From: Brevibacillus laterosporus | GTDB lineage: Bacteria > Bacillota > Bacilli > Brevibacillales > Brevibacillaceae | Assembly: GCA_007833815.1 (NCBI GenBank) | Contig: CP033464.1 | Coordinates: forward strand, 3,280,001-3,344,000 | Direction of reading: 5' to 3' | Length of the DNA: 64,000 nucleotides | Shown here: positions 8,804-16,681 of the stretch, piece after piece | Layout of the letters: each line of letters starts with the position of its first letter | How positions within the stretch are numbered: position 1 is the stretch's first letter | Notes under the pieces: generated by a model | What the model was told of the DNA's origin: nothing | Seen by the model: the letters and a program-made list of their open reading frames with translations, nothing else | The model's database searches: none | Translations under genes and position numbers: made by a program

Positions 8804-9769
8804 TTGAAGAAATTAGCAATGGTATTTGCTACATTTATGTTAGCGTTGGTTACTGCAGCTTGCGGTACTAATAATGCTACGGATAAAACATCTGGTGCTC
8901 AAGCAGATGCAACAAAAGAAGCGGCTGCTCCAGCAGAAATTACTGTAAAACACGAATTGGGTGAAACAGTAGTAAAGAAAAACCCACAAAAAGTAGTTGT
9001 TTTTGACTTTGGTGCACTTGACACTATGGATGCATTGGGTGTAGAAGTAGCTGGTATTCCACAAAAAAGCCTACCTAGCTATCTAGATAAATACAAAGAT
9101 GCAAAATATATCAACGTTGGTGGTTTGAAAGAACCTGACTTTGAAAAAATTCACGAAGTAAAACCTGATCTAATCATCATTTCTGGTCGTCAATCCGATC
9201 AATACGATGAGTTTAAAAAGATTGCTCCAACGATCTACATGGGTATAGATGACAAGAAGTACATGGAATCTTTCACTACAAATGTAAAAACATTAGGTCA
9301 AATCTTTGAAAAAGAAGCAAAAGCTGACGAAGAATTAGCTAAAATTGAAAAAGAAATTAAAGATCTACATGAAAAAGTAAAAGCTGACGACAAAAAAGCG
9401 TTAGTAATTCTTGCTAACGATGGCAAAGTAAGTGCTTATGGTTCTACTTCCCGTTTTGGTATCATTCATGACGTGTTTGGTTTCAAACAAGCAGATGATA
9501 AAATCGAAACTTCTACACACGGACAAAGTGTTTCTTTCGAGTATATCTTGGAGAAAAACCCAGATTATATTTTCGTAGTTGACCGTACTGCGGCTGTAGA
9601 GGGTAAATCTGCTGCGAAACAAGTAGTAGAAAACGATATCGTTAAGAAAACCAATGCGTTTAAAAATAATAAGATCATTTACCTTGACCCAGGCTACTGG
9701 TACCTATCTGGTGGCGGATTAGAGTCTGTATCTGAAATGCTAAAAGAAACAGCTTCTGTTTATAAATAA
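8804..9769 (+). CDS. Iron-siderophore-binding lipoprotein
   Basis: A 321-residue periplasmic-binding-type lipoprotein (FepB/YclQ-like, class III fold). The N-terminus has two Lys, a hydrophobic stretch and the lipobox V-T-A-A-C, so it should be anchored to the outer face of the membrane. The mature part has I-T-V-K-H-E-L-G-E-T-V-V, D-F-G-A-L-D-T-M-D-A-L-G and a C-terminal lobe ending in Y-L-S-G-G-G. I chose TTG at 8804 because AGAGGTGA lies 5 bases upstream and yields a short, normal signal peptide; GTG at 8795 would place that site inside the gene. It hands ferri-siderophore to the permeases. Confidence 0.88.
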   Translation: MKKLAMVFATFMLALVTAACGTNNATDKTSGAQADATKEAAAPAEITVKHELGETVVKKNPQKVVVFDFGALDTMDALGVEVAGIPQKSLPSYLDKYKDAKYINVGGLKEPDFEKIHEVKPDLIIISGRQSDQYDEFKKIAPTIYMGIDDKKYMESFTTNVKTLGQIFEKEAKADEELAKIEKEIKDLHEKVKADDKKALVILANDGKVSAYGSTSRFGIIHDVFGFKQADDKIETSTHGQSVSFEYILEKNPDYIFVVDRTAAVEGKSAAKQVVENDIVKKTNAFKNNKIIYLDPGYWYLSGGGLESVSEMLKETASVYK

Positions 9770-9799
9770 GAACTAAGAAATAATACAGGCTTACAATAG

Positions 9800-9845
9800 C
9801 AGCTAGTAGAGATCCCCCTTTCTACTAGCTGTTTTCTTTATTTCT
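9800..9845 (+). terminator. Terminator of transporter operon
   Basis: A perfect 11-bp stem (9800-9810 with 9821-9831) with a 10-base loop is followed by a T-rich run. Confidence 0.85.
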
Positions 9846-9951
9846 GCGATTTGTATGGAATAGGTAGAGAACCTCCAATCGTTTGTGTGTTTTTTTTTGC
9901 TAGGTGAATCTGGCTGTCCTTGTTATAATAGGGGAGAGGTGAAAGCACGAC

Positions 9952-10686
9952 ATGGATCGACAAATAAGACAACTGTTACAAGAGGGCTCTACGTCTGTCT
10001 CTAATTTATTATTAAAGAATTATAAAAGGATGTCATTGGCGGACGAAGAGATGATGTTAATTATCCACCTCTTGTCATTTCAGCAAGAAGGGAATCAATT
10101 TCCCACGTTATCGCAGCTTGAGGATCGGCTTTCCATGTCTGGATTGCGTTTAATACAATTGTTACAGAAAATGATGAAGGATCAATGGATTGGCATTGAT
10201 GAGAATGTTGATCAGCAAACAGGGTTCCGTTCGGAAAGCTATAATCTTTCCGTTGTCTACGATCGTTTGTTTGACTGCTTGAAACAAACCTATCAAGTAC
10301 AACGTGAAGCATTTGGGGATTCCAGACGGGAAGTAGCAGCTTCCTCTCATATGGATATACCAGGCGGACCGGCTGATACGATGCTATTTTCATTAGATGA
10401 GGAGCAGCAACCAGATAGCTTGTACTCTCAATTCGAACAAATATTTGGCCGACCGCTGTCCCCTATTGAAGTAGAAACCTTACAAATTTGGGTGCAAGAG
10501 GATGGGTATGCGGAAGAGCTTATTATAGCTGCCTTACGAGAGGCACATTCTGTTGGCAAACTATTTATCCGTTATATTGACCGTATTTTGTTGGAGTGGC
10601 AACGCAACCAAGTCAACTCTGTTGAAGAGGCAAGAGAATATAGTCAGCGCTTCCGTCGCCAAGTGGCCGTAAAAGAGGGACGGTAG
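9952..10686 (+). CDS. dnaD: DNA replication protein DnaD
   Basis: A 244-residue primosomal protein that helps load the helicase at origins and stalled forks. The N-terminal 110 residues form a winged helix (A-D-E-E-M-M-L-I-I-H-L-L, then P-T-L-S-Q-L-E-D-R-L). The C-terminal DnaB/DnaD domain (about 145-215) contains F-G-R-P-L-S-P-I-E and ends with the Y-I-D-R-I-L-x-x-W signature. A TATAAT at about 9922 and GGGGAGAGGTG before the ATG suggest its own promoter. In B. subtilis nth follows; here a sugar-polymer cluster follows. Confidence 0.9.
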   Translation: MDRQIRQLLQEGSTSVSNLLLKNYKRMSLADEEMMLIIHLLSFQQEGNQFPTLSQLEDRLSMSGLRLIQLLQKMMKDQWIGIDENVDQQTGFRSESYNLSVVYDRLFDCLKQTYQVQREAFGDSRREVAASSHMDIPGGPADTMLFSLDEEQQPDSLYSQFEQIFGRPLSPIEVETLQIWVQEDGYAEELIIAALREAHSVGKLFIRYIDRILLEWQRNQVNSVEEAREYSQRFRRQVAVKEGR

Positions 10687-10738
10687 TAAACAATAGAAGA
10701 TATTCATTTTTTGTGGAGAAAAAGATTTAATAAGAAAG

Positions 10739-10808
10739 CCCCTTTGCGCATCGATAAAAGGCATACAAGTAGTTTGCCTTTTATCGATGCGCAAAGGGGT
10801 TTTTGTAT
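10739..10808 (+). terminator. Exceptionally long terminator after dnaD
   Basis: A 25-bp perfect stem (10739-10763 with 10775-10799), 11-base loop and a following T run. It is far longer than needed for termination. Confidence 0.85.
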
Positions 10809-10891
10809 TCCTTGTTTATATGTAACAACGAAGGTAAGGGTTGATGAGATAGTGATACGTGTATTGAATGGGAATAACCCAGTGGGTATGC

Positions 10892-10920
10892 ACCCATCAG
10901 CCTGTTCTGTTCATAGGATA
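10892..10920 (+). promoter_or_regulatory. Possible SigK promoter of glycan cluster
   Basis: CATAGGATA (10912-10920) matches the mother-cell SigK -10 pattern CATAnnnTA, with ACC (10892-10894) 17 bases upstream as the -35 element. It lies just ahead of the first gene of the cluster. The match is short, so it is suggestive only. Confidence 0.4.
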
Positions 10921-10943
10921 TAGAAGTAAAGGAGGGAGAGCAA

Positions 10944-11387
10944 ATGGAAAATGGAAAGCAGGTTGAGTTGATTACTGAGGAGGTGCCGGTTGTCTTTTCG
11001 GCCATGTTTGACTTGCAAACCTCGGGGGGCCAAAGCGACTATCGTGTGATCCCTGATACTGTGTTACTGGAGGGACTGTATCAACCAGAATTGTCGAAAG
11101 AAAAAGAAGAATTACTCAAACAATGGACAGAGATGCAGAATCGCCTGAAACGATGGGAAATGGAGCGTACTATGTGGCAAGAACAGATCAAAGAGTGTCA
11201 GCACATGGTGGCTATGACGGAATCGCAAATAGGAGAAATAAAAAAACAATGGGAGATGGTGCAACTCCATAGTGAAAAATGGAGACAAAAGGTGGAGGAA
11301 GTGGTTCTTCAATGGAACAAGGAACGAGAACAAATTTATCAGATCGTGCTTGCTATTAAAAAGGAATGGGAAGCAAGCAGGGGATGA
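10944..11387 (+). CDS. Coiled-coil protein heading glycan cluster
   Basis: A 147-residue protein of unknown function. The first 55 residues are mixed and include F-S-A-M-F-D-L-Q. Residues about 58-145 are rich in Glu, Lys, Gln and Trp in a heptad-like order, which predicts a long coiled coil. No signal peptide or membrane segment is seen. A strong AAAGGAGGG site precedes the ATG. Its stop overlaps the start of the next glycosyltransferase as ATGA, so the two proteins are made together; a scaffold or localisation role for the glycosylation machinery is a reasonable guess and no more. Confidence 0.75.
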   Translation: MENGKQVELITEEVPVVFSAMFDLQTSGGQSDYRVIPDTVLLEGLYQPELSKEKEELLKQWTEMQNRLKRWEMERTMWQEQIKECQHMVAMTESQIGEIKKQWEMVQLHSEKWRQKVEEVVLQWNKEREQIYQIVLAIKKEWEASRG

Positions 11388-12565
11388 GGATTGCAATAGT
11401 AAGCCCAGGACCTTTTACTGTTCCGCCTATTCGAGGTAGTTCAGTTGAGGTGGATATTGATGAGGTGAGTAAGCGTCTGGCAAAGTCCCATGAAATCGAA
11501 ATCTACACAAGGACCTGTAAAGAGTATCCAGGCTCAGAACAAGTAGGCAGAATTCAGTACATTCGGGTGCCTTATCATGGACAGAAGTCATATATTAAAC
11601 AAGTGACGAATCGGATAAAAAAAAACAGGCCAGACCTAATTTTGATCGAGAATCGTCCAAGTTTTGTCCCAATATTACGCAAAGCTTGTAAAGATATACC
11701 TATCGTTCTTAATATGCATTCCCATGTATTTGCCTCACGAGGTGTTATTTCGCCTGTCCGTATGAAAAAAGTGAATAAGCAGATCGATGGACTAATTACC
11801 AACAGCAAATATTTGAGACGATATTTTATTAGGAAACATGGCATATCAGGACGTAAGATATACCCAGTTCACCTTGGGATAGATGTGGCTACCTATTCAC
11901 TGTCAAAGGAAGGGCAACAGATTATTTCTGAAAAAAGGGAATCATTGGGTTTTAATCAGCATCATCGTGTGCTGATGTATGCGGGGCGTTTAATGCGCGA
12001 AAAAGGGGTACATCTGTTAATTCGCACTTTTAAACAAATCGCCAAGCGTGATCCGCAAGCACGACTTCTGATTGTGGGTGGAAAAGGTTATGGTAACAAT
12101 AAGGAAAATAATTATGTGCGCCATTTAAAAAAATTAGCTAAACCAATCAAAGATAAGGTTCGTTTTGTCAATTTTATTCCTGCAAAACAGATGCCAGAGT
12201 GGTATCATATCTGTGATATTGTAGCCACTCCTTCCGTGTGGAACGAACCGTTTTGTCGGGTTAATGTAGAGGGCATGGCTGCAGGAAAGCCTATCTTAAC
12301 TTCAACACGGGGAGGAATTGGGGAAGTAGTAGAACAAAACAAGACGGGTTATCTAGTGCCGCCTAACGAGTGGGTGAAAAAAATACCCGATATTTGGGAA
12401 AAAATGTGGGACACCTCCTCGTTTTTTACACCCTTTTCCTATCGTGCCATTTTACGAGCAGGTGACTTTACATGGGAGAAAACAGCTAACGAATATATGG
12501 ATATTTTTTCTAAAGCTTGTCAACTACGTAAACAAAAAAGAAAGCGCCCACGAAAAAAAACGTAG
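11384..12565 (+). CDS. CotSA-like glycosyltransferase (GT4)
   Basis: A 393-residue family-4 glycosyltransferase resembling spore coat protein CotSA. Seen: M-R-I-A-I-V-S-P-G-P-F-T-V-P-P at the N-terminus, Y-A-G-R-L-M-R-E-K-G-V at the domain junction, and E-P-F-C-R-V-N-V-E-G-M-A-A-G-K-P, which carries the conserved E-x7-E pair. I start it at ATG 11384, which overlaps the upstream stop; the ATG at 11366 has no spaced ribosome site. The C-terminus is a basic tail. It probably adds sugars to a spore surface polymer; the sugar is unknown. Confidence 0.85.
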   Translation: MRIAIVSPGPFTVPPIRGSSVEVDIDEVSKRLAKSHEIEIYTRTCKEYPGSEQVGRIQYIRVPYHGQKSYIKQVTNRIKKNRPDLILIENRPSFVPILRKACKDIPIVLNMHSHVFASRGVISPVRMKKVNKQIDGLITNSKYLRRYFIRKHGISGRKIYPVHLGIDVATYSLSKEGQQIISEKRESLGFNQHHRVLMYAGRLMREKGVHLLIRTFKQIAKRDPQARLLIVGGKGYGNNKENNYVRHLKKLAKPIKDKVRFVNFIPAKQMPEWYHICDIVATPSVWNEPFCRVNVEGMAAGKPILTSTRGGIGEVVEQNKTGYLVPPNEWVKKIPDIWEKMWDTSSFFTPFSYRAILRAGDFTWEKTANEYMDIFSKACQLRKQKRKRPRKKT

Positions 12566-12575
12566 GCGCTTTTTA
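12541..12575 (+). terminator. Terminator overlapping end of CotSA-like gene
   Basis: AAAGCGCCCACG and CGTAGGCGCTTT pair around an A8 loop, followed by T. The arms include the last codons and the stop, so part of the transcripts probably ends here. Confidence 0.7.
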
Positions 12576-12681
12576 CATAGGCATTCGCCGCTATTTACAG
12601 TGTTTAGGGCCAATCACCCAAACCGTTACTATCCCTGTGCATACAGTATAGAAATCTCTATGGAACAGGGGTGAACGTCAT

Positions 12682-13743
12682 TTGAAAGGGTTAATTTTAT
12701 GCGCTGGCCGTGGCACACGATTATATCCACTTTCCTATTCACAGCCCAAGACACTCCTACCTGTAGCTAATCTACCGGTGATCCAGCATTGTTTGCAAAA
12801 GTTACTTGATATAGGTATTCGGGAAATTGGCATCGTGATCAGTCCAAATCAGTTGCAAATTCCTAACTATGTCGGGGACGGTGGAAACTGTGGCGCGGTG
12901 ATTAGGTATATTGAACAGCCTGAGCCACTAGGTATTGCCCATGCTGTTTCACTAGCTAAATCCTTTATCGATGAAGATACGTTTGCTTTGTTTTTAGGGG
13001 ATAACTTAATGATGGAATCCTTGCACAGTTTACATGACAGCTTCGTTACGACGAAGGCTTCGGCTGCCGTCTTATTAAGTGAGGTAGAGAAACCACAGGA
13101 TTTTGGCATAGCTGAAGTACAGGGAGAGCAAATTCTGTCGATTGTAGAAAAGCCACAGGATCCCAAAAGCAATTTAGCTGTAATCGGAGCGTACTTTTTT
13201 ACTCCTGCTATCTTTAATGTAATTGCTGGATTGCAACCATCCAAGCGAGGCGAGTATGAGATTACTGATGCTATTGCAGTTCTTTTGCAACAAGGAAAAA
13301 AGGTGGTACATTCTACCACGAAGCTACCTTATTCCGATGTAGGAACGATGGAGCGCTGGTTATCGGCAAATCGCTGGATGCTAGACAAATCTGTAGGGAA
13401 TGAGGTGCAAGTAGGAGAGGGGAGTCTGATCGGAAATTGTAAGATGATTGGGCCAGTTATGATAGGCGAAAACTGTGTGTTGTCTAACTGCACAATTGGA
13501 CCCTATGTCTGTATTCAGAATGGAGCAGAGGTAAGGAATTGCCAGAGGATTGAAAACAGTATTTTGTTGGAGGAAACGAAGTTAGTCAATCTCGATTGTT
13601 ATATTCATGATAGTATCTTTGGACGCTCGTCTTATCTAGTTGGGGGAGTACCAGACGTTTTACAACAGGACACGGGGATCTTTATTATGAGTGATCATTC
13701 TACCATAACATTACCAGCAACAAGGAGAATAGAGCCTTCATGA
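12682..13743 (+). CDS. Sugar-1-phosphate nucleotidyltransferase
   Basis: A 353-residue enzyme of the long RmlA/glucose-1-phosphate thymidylyltransferase type. The N-terminal domain shows the nucleotide-binding loop L-C-A-G-R-G-T-R-L-Y-P, P-K-T-L-L-P-V and the metal-site region F-L-G-D-N-L-M, then E-K-P-Q. Residues about 250-340 carry a left-handed beta-helix of hexapeptide-like repeats (I-G-N-C-K-M-I-G-P-V-M-I-G). The start is TTG at 12682 with GGGGTGA 7 bases upstream. It would supply an activated sugar (probably dTDP- or UDP-linked) to the glycosyltransferases around it. Confidence 0.85.
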   Translation: MKGLILCAGRGTRLYPLSYSQPKTLLPVANLPVIQHCLQKLLDIGIREIGIVISPNQLQIPNYVGDGGNCGAVIRYIEQPEPLGIAHAVSLAKSFIDEDTFALFLGDNLMMESLHSLHDSFVTTKASAAVLLSEVEKPQDFGIAEVQGEQILSIVEKPQDPKSNLAVIGAYFFTPAIFNVIAGLQPSKRGEYEITDAIAVLLQQGKKVVHSTTKLPYSDVGTMERWLSANRWMLDKSVGNEVQVGEGSLIGNCKMIGPVMIGENCVLSNCTIGPYVCIQNGAEVRNCQRIENSILLEETKLVNLDCYIHDSIFGRSSYLVGGVPDVLQQDTGIFIMSDHSTITLPATRRIEPS

Positions 13744-14591
13744 CTGATACACAAGAGATTTTGTTTACCCCCATGTTTACTGTCGTGATCCCTACCTTTA
13801 ACAGATCTGATATGTTACAAAAAGCGATTAGAAGTGTTTTGAAGCAGACCAGCGATGATTGGGAAGTACTGATCATGGATGATGCATCTACGGATGATAC
13901 GGAGGAGGTTGTCTCTTCCTTTTTCACCCATTCCAATATTAGATATTATCGTATGAATAAAAACTCAGGAATCTCTAAGGTTATGAATATGGCATTGTCG
14001 CTCATCCGCACACCTTATCTCATTCAATTAGATTCCGATGATTGGTTTACAAAACGAACATTGGAACGATTTAAACATGCGATTAATAAGAATCAAGAGA
14101 GCAAGGAAAAGGAAAGTTGTGCTCTTTACTACGGAAATATGAATGTTTGGCGTGTTTATCAAGGTAAATATCATAAGCGGAAGGCCATTAAACACCGTCA
14201 AATTAAAGGGAAATATGACTTCCTAAGATATGATGGTTGGATGGTCGCTCCACGTTGTTATCGTGTCAATGCCTTACAAGAAGTAGGCGGCTGGGATATC
14301 TCTGACAAATACGGTGGCAGAATTATGGAGGATCGCCGGATGATTTTACGCTTAATTGAAAAGTTTCCCGTTCAACATATAAATAAAACGTTATACAACA
14401 GAACTAAGCATCAAAATCAATTAACAGAGCCTAGATCGGTTCAAAAACGTAATTATTTACGCAAACAGACGTATGAAAGGTATTTAAAGAAATGGGGAAA
14501 TGAATATCGCGCAATCTTTGGCAAGAGAGGGTGCTTTCTGGTCATTAAGCAGTTAGTGAGACGGAAAAGGAAAAGAGGTCATCGCAAATGA
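13740..14591 (+). CDS. Family 2 glycosyltransferase
   Basis: A 283-residue inverting GT-A enzyme. Seen: F-T-V-V-I-P-T-F-N-R near residue 13, the nucleotide-binding D-D-A-S-T-D-D-T, the metal-binding Q-L-D-S-D-D-W (a D-x-D motif), and E-D-R-R-M as the probable catalytic-base region. The C-terminus is very basic. It starts in an ATGA overlap with the previous gene and ends in another with the next, so the block is translationally coupled. It resembles CgeD-type spore glycosyltransferases; the product is not predictable. Confidence 0.85.
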   Translation: MTDTQEILFTPMFTVVIPTFNRSDMLQKAIRSVLKQTSDDWEVLIMDDASTDDTEEVVSSFFTHSNIRYYRMNKNSGISKVMNMALSLIRTPYLIQLDSDDWFTKRTLERFKHAINKNQESKEKESCALYYGNMNVWRVYQGKYHKRKAIKHRQIKGKYDFLRYDGWMVAPRCYRVNALQEVGGWDISDKYGGRIMEDRRMILRLIEKFPVQHINKTLYNRTKHQNQLTEPRSVQKRNYLRKQTYERYLKKWGNEYRAIFGKRGCFLVIKQLVRRKRKRGHRK

Positions 14592-15544
14592 GGAAAAAAG
14601 CTGTGGTGACTGGATGTGCAGGATTTATCGGCTCCCATTTGACTGAGCGATTGCTGGCAGAGGATTATGAGGTGATTGGCGTAGATAGCCTGCTTTCTAA
14701 CTACCCATTGTCTTATAAAGAGCGCAACATCGCGCATAGTCTTCAAGATTCGCGTTTTCATTACATCACACAACCCGTACAGGATGTTGACTGGTCTTAT
14801 GTGTTAAAGGGTGTTCATTCTATTTTCCACCTGGCAGCCTTGCCTGGAGTGAGAGCGAGTTGGGGGGATGCATTTCAGGAGTATGTGAACCACAACGTGA
14901 CCGCTACTCAAATCTTATTAGAAGCTAGCCTAACTCATGATACGCTGCAAAAAATTGTGCTTGCCTCCTCCTCCTCTGTTTACGGAACAATGCAAGAAGG
15001 ATTATCACAAGAAACGGCTCCGCTTGTACCACTTTCTCCGTATGGTGTAACCAAAGTCTCTATGGAATACCTCATGCAAGCTTACGTTAAAGCATATCAG
15101 CTACCAGTGGTTGCCCTTCGTTATTTTACCGTTTATGGACCAAGACAGCGTCCTGACATGGCCTTTCATCGTTTCTTTCGGGCTATGATACAGAAGGATC
15201 CCATACAAATTTACGGGGATGGTAGTCAAAGCCGTAACTTTAGCTACGTACATGATGTGGTGGAAGCCAATCTGTTGGCGAGTGAGTACGGGCAAGCGGG
15301 CGAGATTTATAACATCGGTGGAGAACGAGAAATTAGCTTGTTGGAGGCCGTGTCGCTAATGGCAAAAATCTTGCGAGTGAAGCCAGATATTACCTTCACA
15401 ATGGCGGAAAAAGGTGATTCGAGGCGTACCTGTGCCGATATTTCCCTAGCAGCTCAACAGATTGGCTATCGTCCGCATACCTCACTGGAACAGGGGCTAT
15501 ACCAGCAATTTCAGGATATAAAGAAGCTGTATCAAGGAGGATGA
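14588..15544 (+). CDS. NAD-dependent sugar epimerase/dehydratase
   Basis: A 318-residue extended short-chain dehydrogenase. Seen: G-C-A-G-F-I-G-S-H-L (NAD-binding G-x-x-G-x-x-G), H-L-A-A-L-P-G-V-R-A, S-S-S-S-V-Y-G with the catalytic Ser, and Y-G-V-T-K (catalytic Tyr152 and Lys156), then R-Y-F-T-V-Y-G-P-R-Q-R-P-D-M. The P-G-V-R and R-P-D-M-A-F segments are typical of UDP-glucuronate or UDP-glucose 4-epimerases. With the UDP-glucose dehydrogenase two genes on, a UDP-galacturonate supply route is plausible. ATGA overlap with the upstream gene. Confidence 0.87.
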   Translation: MRKKAVVTGCAGFIGSHLTERLLAEDYEVIGVDSLLSNYPLSYKERNIAHSLQDSRFHYITQPVQDVDWSYVLKGVHSIFHLAALPGVRASWGDAFQEYVNHNVTATQILLEASLTHDTLQKIVLASSSSVYGTMQEGLSQETAPLVPLSPYGVTKVSMEYLMQAYVKAYQLPVVALRYFTVYGPRQRPDMAFHRFFRAMIQKDPIQIYGDGSQSRNFSYVHDVVEANLLASEYGQAGEIYNIGGEREISLLEAVSLMAKILRVKPDITFTMAEKGDSRRTCADISLAAQQIGYRPHTSLEQGLYQQFQDIKKLYQGG

Positions 15545-15548
15545 AAGT

Positions 15549-16634
15549 ATGCATCGCGTCCTTTTGTATCGGCGAATGTATCTCCCAAGAAGTGAAACCT
15601 TCATCTATGAACAACTGATTGGACACACACATATAGAACCATTGGTGGTTACCCGGCGTAACCCTATTAATGTGGATCAATTTCCTTATCAGTCAATCTA
15701 TGTGAAAAAGAAGCTTACTACTCTCCATCATTGGGTGAAGAAAAAACAGATCAAGGTATTGCATGCTAGATTTGGAACAGGTGGATTAGAATTAGTACCT
15801 GTTGCCAAACGCTCCAAATTACCTTTGCTTGTCTCCTTTCATGGAACGGACGTATCACGTCGTCCCAACGTTGATCCTGCATATTGCCGCCGATTAAAAA
15901 AGCTGTTTCAAAAAGGAAAAGCGTTTACAGTAGTAAGTAAGCACATGAAAAAAAAATTAATCAGATTGGGTTGTCCGAAACACAAAATAACGTTGTTGCG
16001 TTCAGGTATCGACCTCAAAAAGTTTACCTATCAAGCTACGCAACCAGTTTGGAATGATGCCTATGGATTTTTAAGTGTTGGTCGACTGGTGGAGAAAAAG
16101 GGTATGGATACTCTCATTCGCGCTTTTCGATATGTTCACAAAGCTTACCCAAAAGCCACTTTGACAATTGTTGGAGAAGGGGACCAACAAAAGAAACTGA
16201 AAAAACTAATCAGACGCTACAAGTTGCTTGAATGTGTGAAATTAAAAGGTGGTGTCAGCCATCTAGAAGTGGCTGAGGAATTGGCTCGTTGTCATATGTT
16301 TGTGCTCGCTTGCAAAACGGCGAAGGATGGCAATCAAGAAGGGATTCCTAATGTGTTGATGGAAGCCATGGCAACAGGAAGACCAGTTATCTCCACATAT
16401 CACGCTGGTATTCCAGAGCTGGTGAAGCATGGAGTAAGCGGATTACTGGCGCCCGAGAAATCACCTTATAAACTCGCAGCCATGATGATTCGCATGATCA
16501 AGGAAGAGCAGCGATGGACAGAATATACCTTGAATGCACGAGTGAAAGTTGAAAAACAACATGATATTAACAAACAACGCAAAATTTTGGAAAATTTATA
16601 TGTACGACTTATTAAGAAGAACAAAAGACGGTAA
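15549..16634 (+). CDS. Family 4 glycosyltransferase (WcaL-like)
   Basis: A 361-residue GT-B glycosyltransferase. Seen: S-E-T-F-I-Y-E-Q-L near residue 13, typical of the colanic-acid WcaL/AmsK group; H-A-R-F-G-T-G-G and S-F-H-G-T-D-V in the acceptor domain; S-V-G-R-L-V-E-K-K-G; and N-Q-E-G-I-P-N-V-L-M-E-A-M-A-T-G-R-P, the donor-site motif. AAGGAGGATG precedes the ATG. The protein is strongly basic and has no membrane segment, so it would act at the inner face of the membrane or in the mother cell. Confidence 0.86.
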   Translation: MHRVLLYRRMYLPRSETFIYEQLIGHTHIEPLVVTRRNPINVDQFPYQSIYVKKKLTTLHHWVKKKQIKVLHARFGTGGLELVPVAKRSKLPLLVSFHGTDVSRRPNVDPAYCRRLKKLFQKGKAFTVVSKHMKKKLIRLGCPKHKITLLRSGIDLKKFTYQATQPVWNDAYGFLSVGRLVEKKGMDTLIRAFRYVHKAYPKATLTIVGEGDQQKKLKKLIRRYKLLECVKLKGGVSHLEVAEELARCHMFVLACKTAKDGNQEGIPNVLMEAMATGRPVISTYHAGIPELVKHGVSGLLAPEKSPYKLAAMMIRMIKEEQRWTEYTLNARVKVEKQHDINKQRKILENLYVRLIKKNKRR

Positions 16635-16681
16635 ACAACCAAGAAACATGAATATCACCAAATCATGGCGGAGGTGTCAGC

